From CAYJLC01 sp044426345 (GTDB lineage: Bacteria; Bacillota; Clostridia; Oscillospirales; Butyricicoccaceae): a DNA stretch of 64,000 nucleotides. The stretch covers positions 12,310-76,309 of the forward strand of contig JAWXUP010000005.1 of assembly GCA_044426345.1 (NCBI GenBank), in the 5' to 3' direction. Below the pieces are notes generated by a model, which saw nothing but the letters and a program-made list of their open reading frames with translations, was not told where the DNA came from and did no database searches. Each line of letters opens with the position of its first letter. Positions within the stretch are counted from its first letter, which is position 1. The translations under genes and the position numbers were made by a program. Positions 35,287 to 44,463 of the stretch are shown piece after piece.

Positions 35287-36648
35287 ATGGCTTTTGATAA
35301 CTTAACTGCTAAAATTACATCGGCATTTTCAAAACTTCGCTCTAAAGGTAGACTTACCGAAACTGATGTAAAAGAGGCTATGCGAGAAATTCGTCTTGCT
35401 CTTCTTGAGGCAGACGTTAACTTTAAAGTTGTAAAACAATTTATTAAAGACGTTACCGAAAAAAGCATAAATGCTGATATTCTAGAAAGTTTAACACCTG
35501 CTCAACAGGTTATTAAAATCGTAAATGAGCAAATGTGCGAACTTATGGGTTCTGAAGCATCAAAGCTTAATATTTCTTCACAACCACCAACCGTTATTAT
35601 GATGGTAGGTCTTCAAGGTGCTGGTAAAACAACAAACGTTGCCAAACTTGCGTCTTATTTTAAGAAAAACCAAGAAAAACGCCCACTTTTAGTAGCGTGT
35701 GACGTTTATCGTCCAGCTGCTATCAAACAACTTCAAGTTGTCGGCGAAAGTTTAGATATTCCTGTTTTCGAAATGGGCCAAGGAAATCCTGTTGAAATCG
35801 CAAAAGCAGCTCTTAGACACGCTCGCGAACGTGGTTATGATATGGTATTTTTGGATACAGCTGGTCGTCTTCATATTGATGAAGAATTAATGGACGAGCT
35901 AAAAAATATCAAGTTAGAGGTTAATCCTCACGAAATTATGCTTGTTGTCGATGCAATGACAGGTCAAGATGCGGTAAATGTTGCCGAAAGCTTTAACGAA
36001 CTTCTTGATATTACAGGTATTTTACTTACAAAAACCGATGGTGATACTCGTGGTGGTGCGGCTCTTTCAACCAAAGCTGTTACTGGTAAACCAATTAAAT
36101 TTATGGGTACTGGCGAAAAGCTAGACCAAATAGAAGTATTCCACCCAGACCGTATGGCATCTAGAATTTTAGGTATGGGCGACGTTCTTTCACTTATTGA
36201 AAAAGCACAAGAAAGCTTTGACATCAAACAAATGGAAGAGATGGAAAAGCAAATCAAAGGTAAAGATGGTATTAACTTTAATACTATTTTGCAATCGCTT
36301 GATCAAGCTAAAAATATGGGGAATATCGAGGATTTACTCGGTATGATTCCTGGTGTTAATAAAGCGGACTTACAAAATGCCGAATTTGATACAAAAGCAC
36401 TTGCGAGAACGCAGGCTATTATTTTGTCAATGACACCTCAAGAGCGAGAAAAACCAAAACTTATGAATTTTTCTCGTAAGAAAAGAATTGCAGCTGGTGC
36501 TGGCGTTCAGGTTGCTGATGTTAATAAAGTCATAAAGCAAGTTGAAATGACTCAAAAAATGACTAAACAAATGACAAAAATGCAAAAACAAGCTAAAAAA
36601 CGAAAAGGATTTGGAGGATTTAATTCCTTTAAAGGCTTAGGGTTTTAG
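35287..36648 (+). CDS. ffh: Signal recognition particle protein Ffh (SRP54)
   Basis: A 453-residue GTPase that binds 4.5S/scRNA and signal peptides and hands ribosomes to FtsY. Domains: N four-helix bundle (1-85), G domain with GLQGAGKTT (near 107), DTAGRLH and TKTDGDTRGGAAL, then the methionine-rich M domain (about 300-435; QVEMTQKMTKQMTKMQKQA). It ends in a KGFGGFNSFKGLGF tail. Full length. Confidence 0.97.
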   Translation: MAFDNLTAKITSAFSKLRSKGRLTETDVKEAMREIRLALLEADVNFKVVKQFIKDVTEKSINADILESLTPAQQVIKIVNEQMCELMGSEASKLNISSQPPTVIMMVGLQGAGKTTNVAKLASYFKKNQEKRPLLVACDVYRPAAIKQLQVVGESLDIPVFEMGQGNPVEIAKAALRHARERGYDMVFLDTAGRLHIDEELMDELKNIKLEVNPHEIMLVVDAMTGQDAVNVAESFNELLDITGILLTKTDGDTRGGAALSTKAVTGKPIKFMGTGEKLDQIEVFHPDRMASRILGMGDVLSLIEKAQESFDIKQMEEMEKQIKGKDGINFNTILQSLDQAKNMGNIEDLLGMIPGVNKADLQNAEFDTKALARTQAIILSMTPQEREKPKLMNFSRKKRIAAGAGVQVADVNKVIKQVEMTQKMTKQMTKMQKQAKKRKGFGGFNSFKGLGF

Positions 36649-36687
36649 ATATAATTATTGAATATATAAAATGGAGGTGAATTTATA

Positions 36688-36927
36688 ATGGTAAAAATTA
36701 GACTTAGAAGATTAGGTGCAAAGAAAACTCCTTTCTATCGTATAGTTGTTGCTGATTCTCGTTACCCACGTGACGGTCGTTTCATCGAAGAAATCGGAAC
36801 TTACAACCCACTTAAAAGCCCAGCTGAAATCAAAATCGATGCTGAAGCTGCTAAAAAATGGATTGCAAACGGTGCACAACCAACTGATACAGTACGTGAT
36901 TTATTAAAGAAAGAAAATATTCTTTAA
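36688..36927 (+). CDS. rpsP: Ribosomal protein bS16
   Basis: A 79-residue small-subunit protein beginning MVKIRLRRLGAKKTPFYRIV, which is the conserved bS16 start. GGAGGTGAA precedes the ATG. It lies in the standard place between ffh and the KH-domain gene. Confidence 0.97.
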   Translation: MVKIRLRRLGAKKTPFYRIVVADSRYPRDGRFIEEIGTYNPLKSPAEIKIDAEAAKKWIANGAQPTDTVRDLLKKENIL

Positions 36928-36948
36928 TATATGGAATGAGGTTTTGAT

Positions 36949-37179
36949 ATGAAAGAACTTTTAACCTATATTGCAGAAGGTTTAGTTACAAAACCGGAAG
37001 CTGTATCTGTGACTGAGGTTTTAAAAGGTGATACGATAGTGTTAGAACTTCGTGTTGATCCATCTGATATGGGTCGTGTTATCGGACGTAATGGAAGAAT
37101 TGCGAAAGATATTCGTACTCTTATAAAATCTGTAGGTAGTCGTGACAATGTGAAGGTTTTGGTTGACATAGTTGACTAA
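36949..37179 (+). CDS. khpA: KH-domain RNA-binding protein KhpA (YlqC)
   Basis: A 76-residue single KH domain with GRVIGRNGRIAKDIRTLI (GxxG loop). KhpA pairs with KhpB/Jag and affects cell-division mRNAs. It sits 21 bases after rpsP and is followed by a terminator, which splits the usual ylxM-to-trmD operon here. Confidence 0.93.
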   Translation: MKELLTYIAEGLVTKPEAVSVTEVLKGDTIVLELRVDPSDMGRVIGRNGRIAKDIRTLIKSVGSRDNVKVLVDIVD

Positions 37180-37201
37180 ACTGTAAACGGCAAATATTAT
37201 T

Positions 37202-37228
37202 GGACGACTTAGGTCGTCCTTTGTTTTT
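37202..37228 (+). terminator. Terminator after khpA
   Basis: GGACGAC-TTAG-GTCGTCC followed by TTTGTTTTT. Confidence 0.88.
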
Positions 37229-37260
37229 AAAATTTATTCTTACTTAATTAAGAATTTCTA

Positions 37261-37266
37261 TATAAT
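37261..37266 (+). promoter_or_regulatory. Possible -10 of the rimM-trmD promoter
   Basis: TATAAT at 37261-37266. No good -35 is seen, but the upstream terminator implies a new start. An ATTCTTA/TAAGAAT dyad lies just upstream at 37237-37256. Confidence 0.4.
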
Positions 37267-37304
37267 ATACCGCATATCCAACAAAAAACAGGAGGTCTTA
37301 AAAT

Positions 37305-37811
37305 ATGAAACAATACCTAGAGGCTGGAAAAATCGTAAATACTCACGGTTTAAAAGGCGAACTTAAAGTTATGCACTGGTGTGATAGCGCAGAATTTTTG
37401 TGCGAATTCGACACACTTTATTTAGGTGAGAAAAAAACTCCTATGAATGTACTAAAAACACGTATCCACAAAGGTACTGCAATGCTTACATTCGAAGGAA
37501 TTAACGATATAAACGTAGCTGAAAAATACAAAAATCAAATTTTATACATCGACCGTGACGAAGTTGATATGGACGGCTTGGTTTTCCAACAAGATATCAT
37601 CGGAATTGAAGTTTATGATGAATTTTTAGGCAAAAAAATCGGTACTATTAAAGATATTTTACCTATGCCAACTTACGATATGTTTGTTATAAAAGGTGAG
37701 AAAAAAGAACATCTAGTCCCTGATGTTGACGCTTTTATTATCGAAATCGACGTAGATAATAAACTTATGACAATCAAAACAATCGAAGGAATGATTGAAG
37801 ATGAAAATTAG
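37305..37811 (+). CDS. rimM: 16S rRNA processing protein RimM
   Basis: A 168-residue 30S maturation factor. The N-terminal barrel has GKIVNTHGLKGELKVM, and the C-terminal PRC barrel begins near DIIGIEVYDEFLGKKIG. AGGAGG lies upstream. Its last 11 bases overlap trmD, so translation is probably coupled. Confidence 0.95.
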   Translation: MKQYLEAGKIVNTHGLKGELKVMHWCDSAEFLCEFDTLYLGEKKTPMNVLKTRIHKGTAMLTFEGINDINVAEKYKNQILYIDRDEVDMDGLVFQQDIIGIEVYDEFLGKKIGTIKDILPMPTYDMFVIKGEKKEHLVPDVDAFIIEIDVDNKLMTIKTIEGMIEDEN

Positions 37812-38529
37812 TATAATGACGCTTTTTCCAGACGTTTGTAACAACTTTTTAAGCGAAAGTATCATCGGACGTGCAATAAAAAAGGGAATTATCGACGTTT
37901 CTGCTATAAACATTCGTGATTTCGCTTTTGATAAACATAGAAGATGTGACGATGAACCATATTCTGAAACAAACGGAATGCTTATGTTGTGCGAGCCTTT
38001 ATATCAATGTCAAAAACACCTTATGGAAGGTAAAAAAGCTCACACTATAATGATGTCGCCAGTTGGCAAGCCGTTTAATCAAGAAAAAGCCAAAGAATTG
38101 CTTAAACACGAGCATATTATTATGGTTTGTGGACATTATGAGGGTATAGACCAGCGTTTTATTGATAAATATGTCGATGAGGAAATTTCAATTGGAGATT
38201 TCGTATTAACAGGAGGGGAACTTCCAGCATTGACTGTCGCTGATGCTATTTGCAGACTAGTTCCTGGTGTGCTTGCTGACCCAGAATGTTTTGAAGATGA
38301 GAGTCACTATAACGGACTGTTAGAATATCCACATTATACACGTCCGAGAGTGTGGCAAGATTTAGAAGTTCCAGAAATTTTGCTTTCTGGACATCACGCA
38401 AAAATTATGCAATGGCGAGAGGAACAATCATTACTTCGTACATTGCAAAAACGTCCAGATATGCTTGAAAAATTAGAGCTTACCAAGAAACAAAAAGAAA
38501 TTTTAGCAAAATTCAAAGATTTTGATTAA
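37801..38529 (+). CDS. trmD: tRNA (guanine-N1)-methyltransferase
   Basis: A 242-residue SPOUT methyltransferase that makes m1G37. The trefoil knot motif is GHYEGIDQRFIDKY...SIGDFVLTGGELPAL, with RPRVW near the C-terminal domain. The ATG at 37801 gives the usual family start MKISIMTLFPD. In B. subtilis rplS follows; here a terminator and repeats follow instead. Confidence 0.96.
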   Translation: MKISIMTLFPDVCNNFLSESIIGRAIKKGIIDVSAINIRDFAFDKHRRCDDEPYSETNGMLMLCEPLYQCQKHLMEGKKAHTIMMSPVGKPFNQEKAKELLKHEHIIMVCGHYEGIDQRFIDKYVDEEISIGDFVLTGGELPALTVADAICRLVPGVLADPECFEDESHYNGLLEYPHYTRPRVWQDLEVPEILLSGHHAKIMQWREEQSLLRTLQKRPDMLEKLELTKKQKEILAKFKDFD

Positions 38530-38534
38530 TATTT

Positions 38535-38575
38535 AGCATACATTATGTGTAATTATACGTAATGTATGCTTTTTT
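38535..38575 (+). terminator. trmD terminator
   Basis: AGCATACATTA (38535-38545) and TAATGTATGCT (38560-38570), then T. Confidence 0.9.
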
Positions 38576-38611
38576 GTATATAATTTTGATAAATTTAGAC
38601 CTAATTGTTGA

Positions 38612-39240
38612 TATTTTATAGCGTGGTCACGGGCGAACGCAGTTCGCCCCTACAGGGTGCATTTTTTTCAAAATGGCGATGTTTTATCGCGTGTGGTCAC
38701 GGACGAACACAGTTCGCCCCTACAGGGTGCATTGAGTTTTTAAATTGTGCTAGCTCCCTCCGTCAAAATCAAAGATTTTGCCACCTCCCTCGGTGAGGGA
38801 GGCTTTTCCTTGGCTCCTTCTTTGAGGGAGCTGTCACCGAAGTGACTGATGGAGTTTGCACCGTATTTATTACACGGCACGGGCGAACACTGTTCGCCCC
38901 TACAGGGTGCATTGTTTTTCACGTATGAATAAATTTATAACACTGCACCAAACGTGCGTGGCACGAATAACGTAAGTTCAAGCACCGAAATAGGCAACTA
39001 CGTGGTCGAGAAAATTTATCAATACCACTGCATAAGCGATAGCGAGTTGGAGTACGAGTGGTTAGGCGAACGGATGCCGGATTGCGTACAACAAATAAAA
39101 ACACCACGCCCCAGATTTTGATAAATCTTTTCGCAAAAAGATTTCGTCTTTTGGATACTTTGGGACGTCCCAAAGTATCAGCCACGCGGCGAGCGAATGA
39201 ACGTGCTAAAAAACCACGCAGTAAGTGTTGAGAGTAGAGA
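38612..39240 (+). repeat. Intergenic mosaic repeat: A-A-B-A-C-D
   Basis: Two 70-bp module A units (GGGCGAAC at 38631 and the GGACGAAC variant at 38701), module B (38752-38880), another A hairpin (38881-38920), module C (about 38916-39121) and module D with the perfect hairpin at 39154-39179. No gene with a ribosome site lies in the 38530-39448 gap; the small frames are parts of the repeats. Confidence 0.85.
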
Positions 39241-39375
39241 TAAAAAAGCGTGTGAAATATGATTATGAAAAGGAAATGGAGTAATAATCAGCCTTTATTG
39301 TACACTAGTGTAGTATAGTTACACAAAACGTATTAATCTTGGTGAAAAAATAGTCAATACGCAAACATTTTACCC

Positions 39376-39404
39376 TTTAAAACGCAATAATAGTATGATA
39401 TAAT
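39376..39404 (+). promoter_or_regulatory. Possible promoter of the MIF-like gene
   Basis: TTTAAA (39376-39381), 17 bases, TATAAT (39399-39404). The -35 is weak. Confidence 0.45.
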
Positions 39405-39448
39405 AAAAATAATAAAGTAAAAAAATAAAACTGAAGGAGAATATTATT

Positions 39449-39802
39449 ATGCCTTATATCGCAGTTAATACTTCGCAAACAGTTAGCGAAGAGCAAAAAG
39501 TAGCATTAAAATCTTATTTCGGAGAAAAAATCGGGACTATTACAGGTAAACGTGAATCTGGACTTATGGTTCATATCAAAGGTGAAGAAACTATGTATTT
39601 TGCAGGAGAAGACACTCCAGCAGCTTTCGTAGAAATTCGCTTATTTGGACCTGCTCCTTTTTCAGAAAAAAATGACTTTGCAAATTTAGTTTATACTGGA
39701 TTAAATGACATTTTGTCAATTGATACTAAAAGAATTTATATAAACTTTGCTGAGTTTTTAGAATGGGGATCTGGTGCCGTTTATAAAGAAAAACAATTAT
39801 AA
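39449..39802 (+). CDS. Macrophage migration inhibitory factor (MIF)-like tautomerase
   Basis: A 117-residue protein with the MIF fold pattern. P2, which becomes the catalytic N-terminal proline once Met is removed, is present in MPYIAVNTSQ, and RIYINFAEFLEWGSGAVY matches the C-terminal strand of MIF. Such proteins tautomerise phenylpyruvate-like keto acids. GAAGGAG precedes the ATG. Monocistronic. Confidence 0.82.
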   Translation: MPYIAVNTSQTVSEEQKVALKSYFGEKIGTITGKRESGLMVHIKGEETMYFAGEDTPAAFVEIRLFGPAPFSEKNDFANLVYTGLNDILSIDTKRIYINFAEFLEWGSGAVYKEKQL

Positions 39803-39833
39803 TAAAAACTTTAAACTATATGTTACAAAATTG

Positions 39834-39862
39834 TTTACAAAATTAAAATTATTTGTTATAAT
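39834..39862 (+). promoter_or_regulatory. PFOR promoter
   Basis: TTTACA (39834-39839), 17 bases, TATAAT (39857-39862). Confidence 0.7.
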
Positions 39863-39931
39863 ATAATGAGTTATAGACTTATTAATAGCCTAAACGTTAT
39901 TATATGTTATATTTTGAGGAGGAATTTCAAA

Positions 39932-42900
39932 ATGGCAAGAAAAATGAAGACTATGGACGGTAATACTGCTGCCGCTCACGTAGCCTACGCATTTACAGAT
40001 GTTGCTGGTGTTTATCCAATCACACCTTCAACTGTAATGGCAGAACTTCAAGACAAATGGGCTTCTGTTGGACAAAAAAATATTTTCGGAAACGAAGTAA
40101 AAGTTGTTGAAATGCAATCTGAAGCAGGTGCTGCAGGTACAGTTCACGGATCTTTAGCTGCTGGTGCTTTAACTACTACTTTCACAGCATCTCAAGGTTT
40201 ACTTTTAATGATTCCAAATATGTACAAAATTGCTGGTGAATTATTACCAGGCGTACTTCACGTTTCAGCTCGTGCTCTTGCAACTCACGCATTATCAATC
40301 TTCGGTGACCATTCAGACGTAATGGCTTGTCGTCAAACTGGTTTTGCTATGCTTGCATCTACAAACCCACAAGAATCTATGGACTTATCTCCTGTAGCTC
40401 ACCTTGCAGCTATCAAAGGTAAAGTTCCATTCCTACATTTCTTCGATGGTTTTAGAACTTCACACGAAATGCAAAAAATCGAAGTTTGGGATTATGCTGA
40501 TCTAGCTGATATGGCTGATTTTGATTTAATCAACGCTTTCAGAAGAAATGCTTTAAATCCTGAAGCACCAGTACTTCGTGGTACTGCTCAAAACCCTGAT
40601 ATCTTCTTCCAAGCAAAAGAAGCTTCTAACTCATATTACAAAGCTTTACCTGCAGTTGTTGAAGAATATATGGGCAAAATCAACGAAAAATTAGGCACTG
40701 ATTATGCATTATTTAACTACTATGGTGCTCCAGATGCTGAAAGAGTTATCGTATCTATGGGTTCTTCTGTAGACTGTATCGAAGAAGTTATTGATTACAT
40801 GGCAGAAAAAGGCGAAAAAGTTGGTTTAATTAAAGTTCGTTTATTTAGACCTTTCGTTATCGAAAAATTCGTTGAATTAATTCCAGAAACTTGTAAAGTT
40901 ATCTCTGTTTTAGACAGAACTAAAGAACCAGGTGCTATCGGCGAACCTATGTACTTAGACGTAGTTACTGCTTTAGCTCGTTCTGGCAAAACTGACATTA
41001 AAGTTGTTGGTGGTCGTTACGGTTTAGGTTCAAAAGACTTCAACCCTGCTTGTGTATTCGCAGTTTACGAAAACGCAGCTTTAGATTGTCCTAAAAATGA
41101 CTTTACAGTTGGTATCGAAGATGACGTTACAAACTTATCTTTACCACTTGATCATTCTTGTCCAAACACAACTCCAGCTTCTATCAAATCTTGTAAATTC
41201 TGGGGTCTTGGCTCTGATGGTACTGTTGGTGCTAACAAAAACTCAATCAAAATCATCGGTGATAACACAGATATGTATGCACAAGCTTACTTTGCATATG
41301 ACTCTAAAAAATCTGGTGGTATTACAGTATCTCACTTACGTTTTGGCGATGACCCAATCCGTTCTACTTACTTCATCACAAAAGCAGATTTCGTAGCATG
41401 TCACAACCCAGCTTACGTTGAAAAATACAAAATGGTTCAAGACGTAAATCCAGGTGGTGCTTTCTTACTTAACTGTGCTTGGGATATAGCTGAATTATCT
41501 GAAAGATTACCTGCAGATATGAAACGTTATATTGCTCAAAATAATGTTCAATTATATACTGTTGATGCTATCCACTTAGCTCGTGAAATCGGTCTTGGCG
41601 GTCGTACAAATATGATTCTTCAAGCTGCTTTCTTCAACATTTCTCAAATCATCGACAAAGACGTTGCAGTTGCTGCAATGAAAAAAGCTGTTGTTGATTC
41701 TTACGGTAAAAAAGGTCCAGAAATCGTAGAAATGAACCACAAAGCTATCGATGCTGGTATCGATGCTGTTATCAAAGTAGAAGTTCCTGCTGATTGGGCT
41801 ACTTGTGAAGACGGTGCTGCTCCAGCTCTAGTTACTGGCGACAGAAAAGATCTTGTTGACTTCGTTAACAACATCATGACTCCAGTTAATGCTCAACTTG
41901 GTGATACTCTTCCAGTATCTACATTTATGACAATGGCTGATGGTACATTCCCACAAGGTTCTGCTGCATTCGAAAAACGTGGCGTTGCTGTTGACGTTCC
42001 AGAATGGATTCCAGAAAACTGTATCCAATGTAACCAATGTTCTATCGTTTGTCCTCACGCTTGTATCCGTCCATTCGCAGTTTCTGCTGATGAACTAGCT
42101 GCAGCTCCAGAAGGTTTCAAATCTAAACCTATGATGGGCAAAGGCAACGAAGGTAACGTATTCACAATGTCTGTATCTGTACTTGACTGTATGGGTTGTG
42201 GCGTTTGTGTTAAAACTTGTCCTTCTAAAAACAAAGCTCTTGTTATGAAAGATTTAGATTCACAACGTGCTCAACAAGCAAGTTTCGACTTTACTTTCAA
42301 CGAAGTTGCTGTTAAAGAAACTGGTTTTGCTCAAGATACTGTTAAAGGTTCTCAATTCAACCAACCACTTCTTGAATACTCTGGCGCTTGTGCTGGTTGT
42401 GGTGAAACTCCATACGCTAAACTTATCACTCAATTATTCGGTGACAGAATGTACATTGCAAATGCTACAGGTTGTTCATCTATCTGGGGTGGTTCTGCTC
42501 CTGCAACTCCATATACTGTAAACAAAGAAGGCAAAGGTCCTGCTTGGCAAAACTCTTTATTTGAAGATAATGCTGAATTTGGTTTTGGTATGCACGTTGC
42601 AGTTGACAATATGAGAAAATCATTAAAACGTCACGCTGAACAATTAGCTGCTGCTGATGCTTCTGTTGCAGATGCTTGTACTGCTTGGATTGATTCTATG
42701 TATGACGCTGACGCATCAAAAGTTGCATCTAAAGCTTTAGTTGCTGCTTTAGAAGGCAATGACAATGTTGACGCTAAACACATCGTTACAAACGCTGACT
42801 TCCTAGTTAAAAAATCTATCTGGATCTTCGGTGGTGACGGTTGGGCTTATGACATCGGTTTCGGTGGTGTTGATCACGTTCTTGCTTCTGGTGAAGACGT

Positions 42901-43474
42901 AAATATCTTCGTATTCGATACTGAAGTTTACTCTAACACTGGTGGTCAAATGTCTAAATCATCTCAAACTGGTCAAATTGCTGCTCTTGCTGCTGCTGGT
43001 AAAGAAACAAACAAAAAAGATATGGGTGCTATCGCAATGTCTTACGGTAACGTATATGTTGCTCAAATCGCTCTTGGTGCAAATATGAACCAAGCTGTTA
43101 AAGCTATATCTGAAGCTGAAGCTTATAAAGGACCATCACTAGTTCTTGCTTACGCTCCTTGTATCAACCACGGTCTAAAAGGCGGTCTTATCAATATGAT
43201 CGAAGTTCAAAAAGATGCTGTTAACGCTGGTTACTGGCACTTATACAGATACAATCCAGATAACTTTGCTGCTGGTAAATCTGCATTCACTTTCGATTCT
43301 AAAGAACCAACTGGAGATTACATGACTTACATCAAATCTCAAAACCGTTTCTCTGCATTAATTCGTCAATTCCCTGACAAATCAGATCGTCTATTTGACG
43401 TAGCTGTTAAAAATGCGAAAAACAGATACACTCACTTATCTAAACTTGCTAAATTATATTCTAAAGAAGACTAA
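39932..43474 (+). CDS. nifJ: Pyruvate:ferredoxin oxidoreductase
   Basis: A 1180-residue single-chain PFOR that oxidises pyruvate to acetyl-CoA, CO2 and reduced ferredoxin, feeding the butyrate and hydrogenase genes in this window. Domains in order: pyruvate-binding (YPITPST near 30), gamma domain, ferredoxin domain with CIQCNQCSIVCP and CMGCGVCVKTCP, then the thiamine-diphosphate domain with GACAGCGETPYAKL, ATGCSSIWGG and GGDGWAYDIGFGG. The ATG at 39932 has GGAGG nine bases upstream; an in-frame ATG 66 bases earlier would overlap the ribosome site. Very high GCT/GTT codon use suggests strong expression. Confidence 0.97.
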   Translation: MARKMKTMDGNTAAAHVAYAFTDVAGVYPITPSTVMAELQDKWASVGQKNIFGNEVKVVEMQSEAGAAGTVHGSLAAGALTTTFTASQGLLLMIPNMYKIAGELLPGVLHVSARALATHALSIFGDHSDVMACRQTGFAMLASTNPQESMDLSPVAHLAAIKGKVPFLHFFDGFRTSHEMQKIEVWDYADLADMADFDLINAFRRNALNPEAPVLRGTAQNPDIFFQAKEASNSYYKALPAVVEEYMGKINEKLGTDYALFNYYGAPDAERVIVSMGSSVDCIEEVIDYMAEKGEKVGLIKVRLFRPFVIEKFVELIPETCKVISVLDRTKEPGAIGEPMYLDVVTALARSGKTDIKVVGGRYGLGSKDFNPACVFAVYENAALDCPKNDFTVGIEDDVTNLSLPLDHSCPNTTPASIKSCKFWGLGSDGTVGANKNSIKIIGDNTDMYAQAYFAYDSKKSGGITVSHLRFGDDPIRSTYFITKADFVACHNPAYVEKYKMVQDVNPGGAFLLNCAWDIAELSERLPADMKRYIAQNNVQLYTVDAIHLAREIGLGGRTNMILQAAFFNISQIIDKDVAVAAMKKAVVDSYGKKGPEIVEMNHKAIDAGIDAVIKVEVPADWATCEDGAAPALVTGDRKDLVDFVNNIMTPVNAQLGDTLPVSTFMTMADGTFPQGSAAFEKRGVAVDVPEWIPENCIQCNQCSIVCPHACIRPFAVSADELAAAPEGFKSKPMMGKGNEGNVFTMSVSVLDCMGCGVCVKTCPSKNKALVMKDLDSQRAQQASFDFTFNEVAVKETGFAQDTVKGSQFNQPLLEYSGACAGCGETPYAKLITQLFGDRMYIANATGCSSIWGGSAPATPYTVNKEGKGPAWQNSLFEDNAEFGFGMHVAVDNMRKSLKRHAEQLAAADASVADACTAWIDSMYDADASKVASKALVAALEGNDNVDAKHIVTNADFLVKKSIWIFGGDGWAYDIGFGGVDHVLASGEDVNIFVFDTEVYSNTGGQMSKSSQTGQIAALAAAGKETNKKDMGAIAMSYGNVYVAQIALGANMNQAVKAISEAEAYKGPSLVLAYAPCINHGLKGGLINMIEVQKDAVNAGYWHLYRYNPDNFAAGKSAFTFDSKEPTGDYMTYIKSQNRFSALIRQFPDKSDRLFDVAVKNAKNRYTHLSKLAKLYSKED

Positions 43475-43498
43475 TTTATAGCTTTTATAAGTAACTTT

Positions 43499-43531
43499 AA
43501 GCCCTGTACCGAATTGGTACAGGGCTTTTTT
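43499..43531 (+). terminator. PFOR terminator
   Basis: AAGCCCTGTACC-GAATT-GGTACAGGGCTT followed by T. Confidence 0.95.
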
Positions 43532-43559
43532 GTATGGTGGTGGTATGTTGTTGTGCATT

Positions 43560-43860
43560 GTTGTTGTGCATTACGGTGGGAGCACCCTACAGGGTGCATT
43601 GTTTAAAAATAGCAATATTTTATAACGTTGTAGGGGCGATCATTGGTCGCCCGTCATACCGATGCGTCCATTTTTCATTGTGCTAGCTCCCTCCGTCAAA
43701 ATCAAAGATTTTGCCACCTCCCTCGGAGATGGAGTCTTTTCTTTGGCTCCTTCTTTGAGGGAGCTGTCACCGAAGTGACTGAGGGAGTTTACTGCACATT
43801 ATTTATTATATTGCACGGGCGAACGCTGTTCGCCCCTACAGGGTGCGTTGTTTAAAAATG
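43560..43860 (+). repeat. Intergenic mosaic repeat: A fragments and B
   Basis: An inverted A-type hairpin (43630-43655), module B at 43685-43816 (its CCTCCCTC arm is mismatched here, GGAGATGGAGT) and an A unit at 43815-43851. Nothing else is seen in the gap. Confidence 0.8.
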
Positions 43861-43869
43861 AGTTTAGCG

Positions 43870-43902
43870 AAAAAATGAGGAACGCATAAAATGCGTCCCT
43901 CA
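43870..43902 (-). terminator. Terminator of the C_GCAxxG protein gene
   Basis: TGAGGAACGCAT (43876-43887) and ATGCGTCCCTCA (43891-43902) with one mismatch, followed by T on the minus strand. Confidence 0.8.
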
Positions 43903-43918
43903 CAGTAATAAATTTCTA

Positions 43919-44332
43919 TTATTTCAAATGTTTTTCTGCTATTTCTACTGCCATCTGAATTAATTCACTACATGGCATTTTTTTCTCAACACCAACATCT
44001 TTAAATCCTGGTAGTCCTAATAATTCCCCACAAACAATAGACCCTGCAACTGCCTCAAAATCGTCGCACATTTCACTAACAAGAGCGGTGTGGTTCTTTT
44101 TCATATCACCTTTATTTGGCGTATTATAGCCACGTTCTACTCCTGCTACCATACACATACCAGATACTGCGCCACAAACTTGGCGTTTACCTCCTACGCC
44201 AGCACCGAACGATGTTGCTGCTTTAATTAATTGGTCACAAGCTGGAATATCGTCAAACGATGCAACAACAGATTGTGCGCAGTTAAACCCAGATGAATGG
44301 ATTTCCTTGCTTTTCATTGATCTTTCACTCAT
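43919..44332 (-). CDS. C_GCAxxG_C_C family redox protein
   Basis: A 137-residue protein with the family cysteines: C18 in GFNCAQSVV, CDQL, CGAVSGMCMVAG, CDDFE and CGELLG. The pattern is thought to bind a metal or iron-sulfur centre in redox chemistry. AGAGGTGA precedes the ATG. It is transcribed alone, towards PFOR. Confidence 0.8.
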   Translation of the reverse strand: MSERSMKSKEIHSSGFNCAQSVVASFDDIPACDQLIKAATSFGAGVGGKRQVCGAVSGMCMVAGVERGYNTPNKGDMKKNHTALVSEMCDDFEAVAGSIVCGELLGLPGFKDVGVEKKMPCSELIQMAVEIAEKHLK

Positions 44333-44410
44333 AATAAATCACCTCTGCCTTTATTCTATTACAAAAATTATTAAATTGCAACAAAAATATACCTAGTTTT
44401 CAAAACTATA

Positions 44411-44439
44411 TTGACTAGTCTTAAAAATTCGTATATAAT
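44411..44439 (+). promoter_or_regulatory. Promoter of the DUF1836-degV unit
   Basis: TTGACT (44411-44416), 17 bases, TATAAT (44434-44439). Confidence 0.75.
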
Positions 44440-44463
44440 AAACATAGAAAACGAGGTATGAAA

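Noticed and set aside
38605..39185. Small frames inside the repeat mosaics (also at 43643, 46611, 46743, 46909, 63693)
   Set aside because: They run through structured repeats on both strands without ribosome sites. Only the module C frame is noted as a finding.
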